Shown here: positions 8,070 through 15,085 of the stretch, piece by piece
Layout of the letters: every line of letters begins with the position of its first letter
Numbering within the stretch: position 1 is the stretch's first letter
Assembly (NCBI RefSeq): GCF_050563545.1
Contig: NZ_JBNXUM010000018.1
Location: forward strand, 62,001 to 126,000
Length of the DNA stretch: 64,000 bases
Direction: 5' to 3'
Source of the DNA: Falsiroseomonas sp050563545
GTDB taxonomy: Bacteria; Pseudomonadota; Alphaproteobacteria; Acetobacterales; Acetobacteraceae
Notes under the pieces: generated by a model
Told to the model about the DNA's origin: nothing
What the model saw: the letters and a program-made list of their open reading frames with translations, nothing else
The model's database searches: none
Position numbers and translations under genes: made by a program

Positions 8070-8780
8070 ATGCCCGACGCCAATGGCTTCGCGAAGCCGA
8101 CCATCCTGGTCGTGGAGGACGAGGCGCCGCTGCTGACGCTGCTGCGCTACAACCTGGAGAAGCAGGGCTTCCGGGTCGAGGAAGCCGCCGACGGCCAGGA
8201 AGCGCTGCTTCGCGTTTCCGAAAGGACACCCGACCTGGTCCTGCTGGACTGGATGCTTCCGACCCTGTCGGGGATCGAGGTCTGCCGCCAGATCCGCCGC
8301 AAGCCCGCCACGCGGGAATTGCCGATCATCATGGTGACCGCGCGCACCGAGGATCAGGATGCGGTGCGCGCGCTCGACACCGGAGCGGACGACTACATCG
8401 CCAAGCCCTTTGCGATGGAGGCCCTGCTCGCGCGCATCAGGGCGCTCCTCCGGCGCTCGGGCAGCCTTCCCGTGAAGGGCCGCCTTTCCTGGCAGGACAT
8501 CGTGATGGACCAGGACGCGCATCGCGTGACGCGGGGCGGGCGGTCGCTGCATCTCGGTCCCACGGAATACCGGCTGCTGGAGTTCTTCCTGCAGCATCCC
8601 GGGCGCGTCTTCTCGCGCGAACAGCTGCTGGACGGCGTCTGGGGCCGCGACATCCATGTCGAGCCGCGGACGGTGGACGTGCATATCCGCCGGCTGCGCA
8701 AGGCCGTCAACGGGGATGGCGAGATCGACGTGATCCGCACCGTGCGCTCCGCGGGCTATGCGCTGGACGTCGAGAGCTAG
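8070..8780 (+). CDS. phoB: Phosphate regulon response regulator PhoB
   Basis: The 236-residue OmpR/PhoB-family regulator has a receiver domain with acidic pocket VVEDE, phosphorylatable Asp in LLDWMLP, the T in MVTAR and K in AKPF. The C-terminal winged helix has GPTEYRLLEFF, VDVHIRRLRKA and the final RSAGYAL wing. It binds Pho boxes and activates phosphate-acquisition genes. It is transcribed with pstSCAB-phoU and should control this cluster itself. It is followed after 22 bases by an unusual second winged-helix protein. Confidence 0.96.
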   Translation: MPDANGFAKPTILVVEDEAPLLTLLRYNLEKQGFRVEEAADGQEALLRVSERTPDLVLLDWMLPTLSGIEVCRQIRRKPATRELPIIMVTARTEDQDAVRALDTGADDYIAKPFAMEALLARIRALLRRSGSLPVKGRLSWQDIVMDQDAHRVTRGGRSLHLGPTEYRLLEFFLQHPGRVFSREQLLDGVWGRDIHVEPRTVDVHIRRLRKAVNGDGEIDVIRTVRSAGYALDVES

Positions 8781-8802
8781 GCCGAGCCATCGGAGCGCGG
8801 AG

Positions 8803-9669
8803 ATGGCGGGCGACAGCATGCCCCCAGCCGCCGCGCATGCAGGCGAGGCCGGCTTGGCGGTGGCTCATACCTCGGCGCCCTGGCTGCTGCTGTCGCTGGA
8901 CGATTGCAGCCTCTCCGCCGCGACGGGGGTTGGGCAGCTGCGCCGGACCAGCGCGGCGATCCTGGCCACGCTCGCCGGACGGCGCCGCGAGCCCATCGGG
9001 GCCCGAGAGCTGGCAGAGTTGCTGGCCATCAGGACGGGCGTCGACCCCATCAGCGCCGCCCGCGCCGCGGTGACGCTGCTGCGCTCCGAGTTGCGGGTGC
9101 TCGGCCTCGCGGATCTCGTGCGGTCGCGACGCGGCCTCGGCTACTGGATCGCCGAGCGCTACGAGCTTCGTGTCGTCGGGACTTTCCCACATGACGGTCC
9201 TGGCCGGGGCCCCGCCCGGGTCGCCGGGCCACGTGCCCTGCCGTCGTTGCTGGATGCCGTCGATAGCCTTGCCGATCCCGCGGTGGAGCGCATCGGCCCG
9301 ACGGCCATGCTGCCATTCGGCATCCTCGACATCGAGGACCGCAGCCTGTGCGTCGCAGGGCACCGCGTTGGCTTCGAGAGCGAACGCGACTTCAACCTTT
9401 TCGCCGCGACGGCGCTGGCCGGCGGACGACCGGTCGGGGAGACGCTGCTGATGCGGCTCTGCGGCTTCAGCGCCGGGCCTTTCGGCGCCGAGATCCTGAG
9501 GCGCACCGTGCGCCGGCTTAACCTGGCCCTGGGCCGAAAGGGCCTCGCGGTCGCCGTCGAGCCGCTCGGCAAGGCCTACGGCTCGCCCTACCGCCTGGCT
9601 GACGGCCAGCGCCCGAACGCCACGAAACCGCAATCAAACCGTCACGCAGCTGGCACGCCGCCCCTGTAG
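8803..9669 (+). CDS. Receiver-less protein with two OmpR/PhoB-like winged-helix domains (unknown)
   Basis: I do not recognise this 288-residue protein as a named family. Residues about 28-122 look like a Trans_reg_C winged helix: a hydrophobic start, ATLAGRRREPIGARELAELL, a recognition-helix-like AARAAVTLLRSELRVLG and the wing SRRGLGYWIAE. Residues about 168-267 repeat the plan, with FGILDIEDRSLCVAGHRV, ESERDFNLFAATALAGGRPV, LRRTVRRLNLALG and the wing GKAYGSPYRLAD. No receiver domain or transmembrane segment is present. The ATG at 8803 has GGAGCGCGGAG upstream. It is 22 bases after phoB and before a STAS/anti-sigma-kinase pair, so it is probably in the Pho operon. A DNA-binding co-regulator is the likeliest role, by inference. 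Confidence 0.75.
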   Translation: MAGDSMPPAAAHAGEAGLAVAHTSAPWLLLSLDDCSLSAATGVGQLRRTSAAILATLAGRRREPIGARELAELLAIRTGVDPISAARAAVTLLRSELRVLGLADLVRSRRGLGYWIAERYELRVVGTFPHDGPGRGPARVAGPRALPSLLDAVDSLADPAVERIGPTAMLPFGILDIEDRSLCVAGHRVGFESERDFNLFAATALAGGRPVGETLLMRLCGFSAGPFGAEILRRTVRRLNLALGRKGLAVAVEPLGKAYGSPYRLADGQRPNATKPQSNRHAAGTPPL

Positions 9670-9698
9670 AGCCGGATCGGTTCCGCGGGAGACAGACC

Positions 9699-10040
9699 GT
9701 GAAGTATGAAGTCATCGAACTCGGCCCTGCGGCAAACAAGGTCCGTCTGACGGGCCGGCTCGACTCCGACACCGTCGGCGCGGTCGAGATACCCTTCACG
9801 GCCACCATCGCGTCCAGCGGCCGCAGCGTCCTTCTCGACCTGACGGAGCTGGAGTTCATGTCGTCGCTCGGCATCCGGCTGCTGCTCTCCACCTCCCGCG
9901 TGGTGAGGCGACGCGGCGGGCATTTCGTGATGTACGGCGCGCGGCCCGCCGTGATGGACGTGCTGGAGAACCTGGCCCTGGACGCGGTGCTGCCGCATGT
10001 CGCGACGGAGGAGGAAGCCCTTGCCGTGCTTGGCGCCTGA
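9699..10040 (+). CDS. STAS-domain anti-sigma-factor antagonist
   Basis: The 113-residue single-domain STAS protein is of SpoIIAA/RsbV type. The central block LLDLTELEFMSSLGIRLLLS contains the Ser pair at which anti-sigma kinases phosphorylate such proteins (the D/EFMSSLG motif). In the dephosphorylated form these proteins bind the kinase and free its partner. A GTG start is used. The next gene encodes the matching ATPase and overlaps its end, a classic partner-switch pair. No PP2C phosphatase or sigma factor lies next to it here. Confidence 0.9.
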   Translation: MKYEVIELGPAANKVRLTGRLDSDTVGAVEIPFTATIASSGRSVLLDLTELEFMSSLGIRLLLSTSRVVRRRGGHFVMYGARPAVMDVLENLALDAVLPHVATEEEALAVLGA

Positions 10041-10470
10041 ACCCGTGCGGATCGAGCGGGAGGTGCCGCTGGCGACGGCCTCCGTTGCCGCCCTGCAGGA
10101 CGAGATCGCGTCCGCCCTGCAGACCGAGGGCGTGGAGGAGATCCCGACCTCCCGCGTGAGGCTGGTGATCGAGGAGCTCTCGGCGAACCTCATCATGCAC
10201 GGCCGCTTCGAAAGCGAGCCGGCGCTTCTCCGCATCGCCGTGACGGCGACCGCCTCGGAGCTTGTCGTCACGCTGGACGACGCGGCGGCGCCCTTCGACC
10301 CGCGCGAAACCACGGAGCCGGCGGCCCCCGGCCTCGACGACGACAAGGTCGGCGGTCTCGGCCTGGCGCTCATCCGGCGGATCTCGACGATCCGCGACTA
10401 CCGCCGCCTGCCCTCGGGATGGAACCGCACGGAAATCGCGATCCCGCGCGCGCCGAAAGGCCGAGCCTGA
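10021..10470 (+). CDS. RsbW-type anti-sigma factor / serine-protein kinase (HATPase_c_2)
   Basis: The protein of about 149 residues has the GHKL ATPase fold of RsbW/SpoIIAB. It shows the N-box VIEELSANLIMHG (E and N for Mg-ATP), the G1 box LDDAAAPFDP and the G2 segment GGLGLALIRRI. It should phosphorylate the upstream STAS protein and sequester a sigma factor or another target. The TTG at 10021 was chosen because GGAGGAGGAA lies 3-12 bases upstream; an in-frame ATG at 9997 and a GTG at 10045 are alternatives. The overlap with the STAS stop implies translational coupling. Confidence 0.85.
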   Translation: MPCLAPEPVRIEREVPLATASVAALQDEIASALQTEGVEEIPTSRVRLVIEELSANLIMHGRFESEPALLRIAVTATASELVVTLDDAAAPFDPRETTEPAAPGLDDDKVGGLGLALIRRISTIRDYRRLPSGWNRTEIAIPRAPKGRA

Positions 10471-10789
10471 CGGATCGGCGGGTGTCGAAAAGCGCCGACG
10501 CGGCACGCATCATTCGCTCCGGGTTCTTCGTGCCGCGCGCTGTAGCGCCCCGGCGTTGCAGCGGCGCGACGCCGCGATGACCGCTGCGCGTCTCAGCGGG
10601 CACGCCGCCGCCCTGCGTGGGTCGCGCGGTCCACCAGGGCAGTGATCGCCGCGATCGCGCCACGAAACCGGGCGAGTGCAGAAATTTCCGCGGCGCTGTC
10701 GAAATCGCCCCGGCCCGCGTGTCACGGCGTCGGGCAGCCACCTTCCGCGCCGCGGCAGGCCGCCGCCCGACCGCCGGAGCAACCGCACC
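10471..10789. other. Intergenic region between the anti-sigma kinase and the ECF42-like operon
   Basis: This 319-base gap shows no convincing gene, RNA or repeat. It must hold the promoter of the downstream membrane protein/YCII/sigma-factor operon. Two TGTCGA hexamers (10483 and 10697) are the only shared short motif I see. I could not pair either with a clear -10 element. Confidence 0.4.
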
Positions 10790-11260
10790 GTGACATCCTC
10801 GATCCCGCCCCGCTTCGTCATCCCCGCCGCCGCCATCGGCCTCGCCTGGAACCTGTTCGGCGCAACGCGCTTCGTCGCCACCGAACTCGCGACCGAGGCC
10901 GCGCTCGTGGCCGGCGGCATGACCCCCGCCCAGGCCGCGCTGTATGCCGGCCTGCCGGGCTGGATGGCCTTGGCCTTCGCGCTCGGCGTCTTCGGCGGCG
11001 TCGCGGGCTGCGTCCTGATGCTGCTGCGCCGCCGCGCCGCGGTGCCGGTCCTTGCGGCGTCGCTCGCCGGCTATCTCGTGCTCTTTGCAGGCGACGTGAC
11101 GCAGGGCGTCTTCGCGGCCTTCGGGCTGGGCCAGGTCGCGATCCTGCTGCTGGTCCTGGCAGTCGCCGCCGGGCTGCTCGCCCTGGCGTGGCGCGGCCTC
11201 GGCATGCCGGGCAAGGCCGTGCTTTCCGCTCGCCTTTCCGCCGCGCCGGCCCGATCCTGA
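10790..11260 (+). CDS. Small four-helix membrane protein of an ECF42-type operon (unknown)
   Basis: The 156-residue hydrophobic protein has about four transmembrane segments, starting near FVIPAAAIGLAWNLFG, GWMALAFALGVFGG, VLAASLAGYLVLFAG and VAILLLVLAVAAGLLALAW. There are no catalytic motifs. Small unannotated membrane proteins of this kind occur beside YCII-domain/ECF sigma genes. The GTG at 10790 is preferred because it begins right where similarity to a membrane protein starts and has GCCGGAG upstream. An ATG at 10676 would add an Arg-rich leader that looks non-coding. It is 24 bases upstream of the YCII gene, so co-transcribed. Function unknown. Confidence 0.7.
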   Translation: MTSSIPPRFVIPAAAIGLAWNLFGATRFVATELATEAALVAGGMTPAQAALYAGLPGWMALAFALGVFGGVAGCVLMLLRRRAAVPVLAASLAGYLVLFAGDVTQGVFAAFGLGQVAILLLVLAVAAGLLALAWRGLGMPGKAVLSARLSAAPARS

Positions 11261-11284
11261 CCGCAACCGAAAGGACCGACTGCC

Positions 11285-11647
11285 ATGCAGTTCATGCTCA
11301 TCCTGAACGAGACCGAGGCCGAGTTCGCCAGGCGCTCCGGCCACCCCGACACCGCGACCTACTGGGCCGGCTGGAACGCTTTCATCGGCGCCATGGCGCA
11401 GGCCGGCATCATCGTGAAGGGCGACGCCCTCCAGGGCCCGCACAGCGCGACCACCGTGCGCGTGAAGGACGGCCGCACGATGGTGCAGGACGGCCCCTTC
11501 GCCGACACCAAGGAACAGCTCGGCGGCTACTTCGTCATCGAGGTCCCGGACCTCGACGCGGCCATCGCCTGGGCCGCGCGCGCGCCGTCCGCGGCCTATG
11601 CCTCCGTCGAGGTGCGGCCGGTGCTGCCCATGGCGCCGCGGGCGTGA
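11285..11647 (+). CDS. YCII-related (DGPF-motif) protein
   Basis: The 120-residue YCII-family ferredoxin-like-fold protein carries the diagnostic DGPFADTKEQLGGYFVIEV block and an N-terminal QFMLILNE strand. DGPF proteins are conserved neighbours of ECF42 sigma factors and are thought to be regulatory partners; no enzymatic activity is established. An RBS (GAAAGGA) precedes the ATG. Its stop overlaps the GTG start of the sigma factor by 4 bases (GTGA), so translation of the two is coupled. Confidence 0.93.
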   Translation: MQFMLILNETEAEFARRSGHPDTATYWAGWNAFIGAMAQAGIIVKGDALQGPHSATTVRVKDGRTMVQDGPFADTKEQLGGYFVIEVPDLDAAIAWAARAPSAAYASVEVRPVLPMAPRA

Positions 11648-12882
11648 CGGAGGAGGTCGCGCGCCGCGCCGCCGAGGCCGCGGCGCGCGCCTCCTACGGC
11701 CGGCTCCTCGCGCTGCTCGCGGCGCGCACGCGCGACATCGCCGCGGCCGAGGACGCGCTTGCCGAGGCCTTCGCGGCGGCGCTGGTCGCCTGGCCGAGGA
11801 ACGGCGTGCCGGCGAACCCCGATGCCTGGCTGATGACGGTCGCGCGCAACCGCCTGCTGAACGAGCACCGCCACGGGCGCGTCCGCGACGCCGCGTCGGC
11901 GGAACTGCTGCGCCGGCAGGAGCAAGCGGGCGATCGAGACGACGCGCTGCCGGACGAACGGCTCGGCCTGCTCTTCGCCTGCGCCCATCCCGCGATCGAT
12001 GCGGCGATCCGCACGCCGCTGATGCTGCAGGCCGTGCTCGGCCTGGACGCCGCGCGGATCGCCGGCGCCTTCCTGGTCCCGCCCGCGACGATGGGGCAGC
12101 GGCTGGTGCGGGCCAAGGCGCGCATCCGCGATGCCGGCATCCGCTTCGTGGTGCCGGGGCCGGAGGTGATGCCGGAACGGCTCGCCCATGTCCTCGACGC
12201 GGTCTATGCGGCCTATGGCGTGGCCTGGGACACCGTCGGTGCGGCGGGCCCCGAGCCCGGGCGCGGCGGCCTGGCGGAGGAGGCGATCTTCCTCGGCCGC
12301 CTTCTCGTCGCGCTGCTGCCCGGCGCGCCGGAGGCGAAGGGCCTGCTCGCGCTGATGCTCTACTGCGAGGCGCGGCGCGCGGCGCGACGGGGACCGGACG
12401 GCGCCTTCGTCCCGCTCGCCGCGCAGGATCCGCGGCTGTGGGACGCCGCGATGATCCGCGAAGCCGAGGCGCTGCTGGTCGAGGCATCGCGCGCCGGCGT
12501 CTTCGGCCGCTTCCTCTGCGAGGCGGCGGTCCAGTCGGTGCATGTCGGCCGTGCCGTGCGCGGCTTCACCGACCACGCCGCGCTTCGCGTGCTGTACGAC
12601 CTGCTCGTCGCGCATGTCCCGACGTTGGGCGCCCGGGTCGCGCGCGCGGCGGCGCTGCTCGAGGCCGGCGACGTCGCCGCCGCGTCCGATGCGCTCGACG
12701 AGGCAGCAGGCCTGGCCGGCGGGCCTGGCGCCGTCGCGACCTACCAGCCGTATTGGGCGACGAGGGCCCGCGTACTGGCGAGGCTCGGCGACGAGCCCGG
12801 CGGCAAGGCGGCCCTGGCAACCGCGATCGGGCTGACGAGCGACGACGCCGTGCGACGCTTCCTTCAGCGTTGCGTCCGATAG
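11644..12882 (+). CDS. ECF42-like RNA polymerase sigma factor with long C-terminal helical extension
   Basis: This is a 412-residue sigma factor. Region 2 occupies about residues 15-85, with DAWLMTVARNRLLNEHR as the core-binding/-10 helix. Region 4 is near residues 125-170 (LGLDAARIAGAFLVPPATMG and RLVRAKARI). It is followed by about 240 residues of TPR-like helices typical of the ECF42 (DUF6596) group. In this group the extension, rather than a separate anti-sigma factor, is needed for activity, and the adjacent DGPF protein gene is a conserved context. GTG start; 4-base overlap with the YCII gene. Confidence 0.9.
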   Translation: MTEEVARRAAEAAARASYGRLLALLAARTRDIAAAEDALAEAFAAALVAWPRNGVPANPDAWLMTVARNRLLNEHRHGRVRDAASAELLRRQEQAGDRDDALPDERLGLLFACAHPAIDAAIRTPLMLQAVLGLDAARIAGAFLVPPATMGQRLVRAKARIRDAGIRFVVPGPEVMPERLAHVLDAVYAAYGVAWDTVGAAGPEPGRGGLAEEAIFLGRLLVALLPGAPEAKGLLALMLYCEARRAARRGPDGAFVPLAAQDPRLWDAAMIREAEALLVEASRAGVFGRFLCEAAVQSVHVGRAVRGFTDHAALRVLYDLLVAHVPTLGARVARAAALLEAGDVAAASDALDEAAGLAGGPGAVATYQPYWATRARVLARLGDEPGGKAALATAIGLTSDDAVRRFLQRCVR

Positions 12883-12958
12883 TCCATCGGATGCGGCCAC
12901 GACGCCGCCGGAGCACGGGATCGCGGGCGATGCGGTCTGATCGGCAGGCCTCCGGCCG

Positions 12959-13213
12959 TCACCCCGCCAGGCGTCGCATCGCGAGGTAGTGGCTGCGGAC
13001 GCGGGCGTAGGCCTCGGTCAGCGACCGGCCCTGGCTGAGAACGGCGGGGGAGCCCGCGCGCGTCACCACCCAGCGTCCGGCGTTGCGGTGGAAGAAGACG
13101 CGGTATCCCTCGTCGAGGTCCAGCCAGTAGCACCGCGCATGCCCGGTGAAGACAACGTCACGACCCTGGACACGCCGGACGATATCGAGCGTGGCGCCGC
13201 GCCGCCTTCCCAT
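12959..13213 (-). CDS. 84-residue protein of the Ku operon (unknown)
   Basis: This is a small basic protein of 84 residues with alternating strands: RRGATLDIVRRVQGRDVVFT, HARCYWLDLDEGYRVFFH and RWVVTRAG. A helical end follows (SLTEAYARVRSHYLAMRRL). It does not match any family I know. Its ATG overlaps the stop of the SRAP-like gene (TGATG), so it is translationally coupled to it. That overlap and the ordered amino-acid pattern are the reasons to call it real. A nucleic-acid-associated role is only a guess from the Arg content and the repair context. Confidence 0.65.
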   Translation of the reverse strand: MGRRRGATLDIVRRVQGRDVVFTGHARCYWLDLDEGYRVFFHRNAGRWVVTRAGSPAVLSQGRSLTEAYARVRSHYLAMRRLAG

Positions 13214-13878
13214 CAGGCCGCGTCCGCCGATGTCGCGGCGCGCCGGCCGCGCGGCCCGAACCGCAGCACCGGCTCGCGCAGCGGCAGGCTGCCCGGCGCC
13301 CATTCCTCGACCTGGCGCGCGACCGACAGGGACGGCTCCCCCAGCCTGCCTTTCCGCTGCTCGATCCGCAGCCAGGCCGCCGGGACGGGGCGCGCCACGG
13401 CAGCCAGGGCGGCGCCCGTCAGCGGCCCGTCGGCCAGCCACCGCGGCCAGGCTGCCGGCGCCAGAAGCACCGGCGTGCGCACCAGCATCGGATGCAGATC
13501 GTCGCCCGCTTCCGCCGTGATGATCGCGAAGGCCGGCCCGCCGGCGTCCTGCGTCCAGACTGCCGCGGCGGCGAGGCTCGTCGGGGTCGTCAGCGTGACG
13601 TCGATGCAGGTCCGCCGCGGTCCCAGCCGGGCGAAGCCCGACACCGGCACGATGCACCGCGCCATGCCGGCAAGGCGGCGGCCGGCGAGCTGGTCCGCAC
13701 GGAACTGGAGCCGCCGCTGCGATCCGTCCGCCACGTCCAGGCCCCAGCGCAGGAAGGTCGGCATCGCATCGCCGGTCTCCGGCTGCCGGGCGACGACGAA
13801 GCAGTGCTCACCGGGCTCGCGCCGATAGGGCGGTGCGCCGAGGAACGACAACTCACCCAGCAGCACGCCGCGGGGCAT
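13213..13878 (-). CDS. Divergent SRAP-domain (HMCES/YedK-like) protein, catalytic residues replaced
   Basis: The 221-residue protein follows the SRAP plan: FLRWGLDV (44-), a CIVPVSGF strand (75-82), an AAAVW strand, AFAIITAEAGDDLHPMLVRTPVLL (117-139) and a WPRWL end. In SRAP proteins Cys2 crosslinks to abasic sites in single-stranded DNA. Here residue 2 is Pro. The conserved Asn of NARAE is gone (FRADQ), and the Glu of GFYEW is replaced (GFARL). Only the late His (129) remains. The start has GAGGAGG upstream and overlaps the end of ku by 26 bases. It is either an inactive DNA-binding relative or a repurposed one. Confidence 0.7.
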   Translation of the reverse strand: MPRGVLLGELSFLGAPPYRREPGEHCFVVARQPETGDAMPTFLRWGLDVADGSQRRLQFRADQLAGRRLAGMARCIVPVSGFARLGPRRTCIDVTLTTPTSLAAAAVWTQDAGGPAFAIITAEAGDDLHPMLVRTPVLLAPAAWPRWLADGPLTGAALAAVARPVPAAWLRIEQRKGRLGEPSLSVARQVEEWAPGSLPLREPVLRFGPRGRRAATSADAA

Positions 13879-14788
13879 GGGTGCCTCCTCTGCGGGCGGA
13901 GGTGCGGCGTTCCGCACGGCCGGCTGCCGGCGCGGCACCCCTCTTGCCGCCCGCCTCGCGCGACGCGCCGGCGCCGCGCGGCTTTTCCTCGGGCTCGGGC
14001 TTCGCGCCGGGCGGCGCCTTCAGCGAACGCCGCAACGCCTCCATGAGGTCGACGACGTTGCTCTCCGATGGCGCCGCCGACGGGCGGTGGACGGCCGCCT
14101 CGCCGCCCGACAGGCTCTCGACGAGGGCGCGCACGGCTTCCTTGTAGCGGTCGTTGAACTCGGCGGGATCGAAGGGCCCCTTGGCCTGGGCGATGATCTG
14201 CTTCGCGATCTCGACCATCCGCTTGTCGATCTTGACCTCGGCAATGGTCGCGAAGGCGTCTTCGTCGCTGCGCACCTCGTCCTGGCTGTGCAGGGTGGAC
14301 AGCAGCATGCCCTTGCCGCGCGTCTCGACGGCGACGATCCGCTCCCGGCTGGACATGACGAGGCGGCCGAGCGCGACCTGGTGCTCGTCGCGCATCGCCT
14401 CGCGGATGACGGCATAGGCGTCCTGCGCCGGCTTGCCGTCGGGCACGAGGTAGTAGGGCTCGTCCCAGTAGAGACGGTCGATCTCCCGCCCATCCACGAA
14501 GCGCTCGATGTCGATGACCCTGGTGCTCTCGAGCTTCAGCTTCTTCAAGTCGTCGTCCTCGACGACGACGTAGCGGTCGCGCTCCACCTGGTAGCCGCGG
14601 ACGAGGTCCTTGCGGTCGACGAAGCCGTCCTCCGGGTCTTTCCAGGCCTGCCTGACGCGGTTGAGCGTCTCGCGATGCAGCAGGTTGAAGTGGACCTGGT
14701 CGCCCTCCCCGACCGCCTTGAAGAGCCGGACGGGGCAGGTAACGAGCGACAGTCGGAGGTGCCCCTCCCATGTCGGTCGTGCTGCCAT
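13853..14788 (-). CDS. ku: Ku protein (bacterial non-homologous end joining)
   Basis: The 311-residue bacterial Ku forms a homodimeric ring that binds DNA ends and recruits LigD. It starts ARPTWEGHLRLSLVTCPVRL and contains VRGYQVERDRYVVVEDDD, IDIERFV, IDRLYWDEPYYLVPD and MVEIAKQII. The C-terminal tail of about 80 residues is rich in Pro, Arg and Ala, a basic extension of the kind that aids DNA or LigD binding. I chose the ATG at 14788; an upstream in-frame ATG at 14875 adds 29 residues that do not fit the family. It is divergent from ligD and overlaps the SRAP-like gene downstream. Confidence 0.95.
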   Translation of the reverse strand: MAARPTWEGHLRLSLVTCPVRLFKAVGEGDQVHFNLLHRETLNRVRQAWKDPEDGFVDRKDLVRGYQVERDRYVVVEDDDLKKLKLESTRVIDIERFVDGREIDRLYWDEPYYLVPDGKPAQDAYAVIREAMRDEHQVALGRLVMSSRERIVAVETRGKGMLLSTLHSQDEVRSDEDAFATIAEVKIDKRMVEIAKQIIAQAKGPFDPAEFNDRYKEAVRALVESLSGGEAAVHRPSAAPSESNVVDLMEALRRSLKAPPGAKPEPEEKPRGAGASREAGGKRGAAPAAGRAERRTSARRGGTHAPRRAAG

Positions 14789-14980
14789 GCGCGTGGTCTC
14801 GCCTTTGGTTGGTGCGGGATATCTGGCAAACGGACGCACGGATTGACGGGTTGCCCTCCGCAGCGCGGTCGCCACGGCGCGTCGGAGTTCGCGTCTGCGA
14901 TGCGAGTCGGAGGGCAGATGCCTGGATTCGCGCCCATCCGAAAAGCACCGCTCGAAGCGGCATCATTGCGGCGCAAGAAC

Positions 14981-14997
14981 TGTGGATATGTGGATCG
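14981..14997 (+). promoter_or_regulatory. Tandem TGTGGAT motif in the ku/ligD divergent spacer
   Basis: TGTGGATA is followed at once by TGTGGATC, two head-to-tail 8-mers that resemble DnaA boxes (TGTGGATAA). They sit near the middle of the 297-base spacer between ku and the 135-residue gene, which otherwise shows nothing recognisable. This could be an operator for either gene or a chance repeat. Confidence 0.3.
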
Positions 14998-15085
14998 CGT
15001 CCGGATACGCAGGGAAAACGGCCGTCTTCGCTGCGGCACCCGCTGTGCAGACCGGCGTTGCGGCCTTGCGCACCGGAAGACGCCG

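Noticed and set aside
10483..10702. Two TGTCGA hexamers upstream of the ECF42-like operon as possible sigma-factor -35 boxes
   Set aside because: I could not find a matching -10 element at proper spacing for either one, and two hexamers in 319 bases is not significant.
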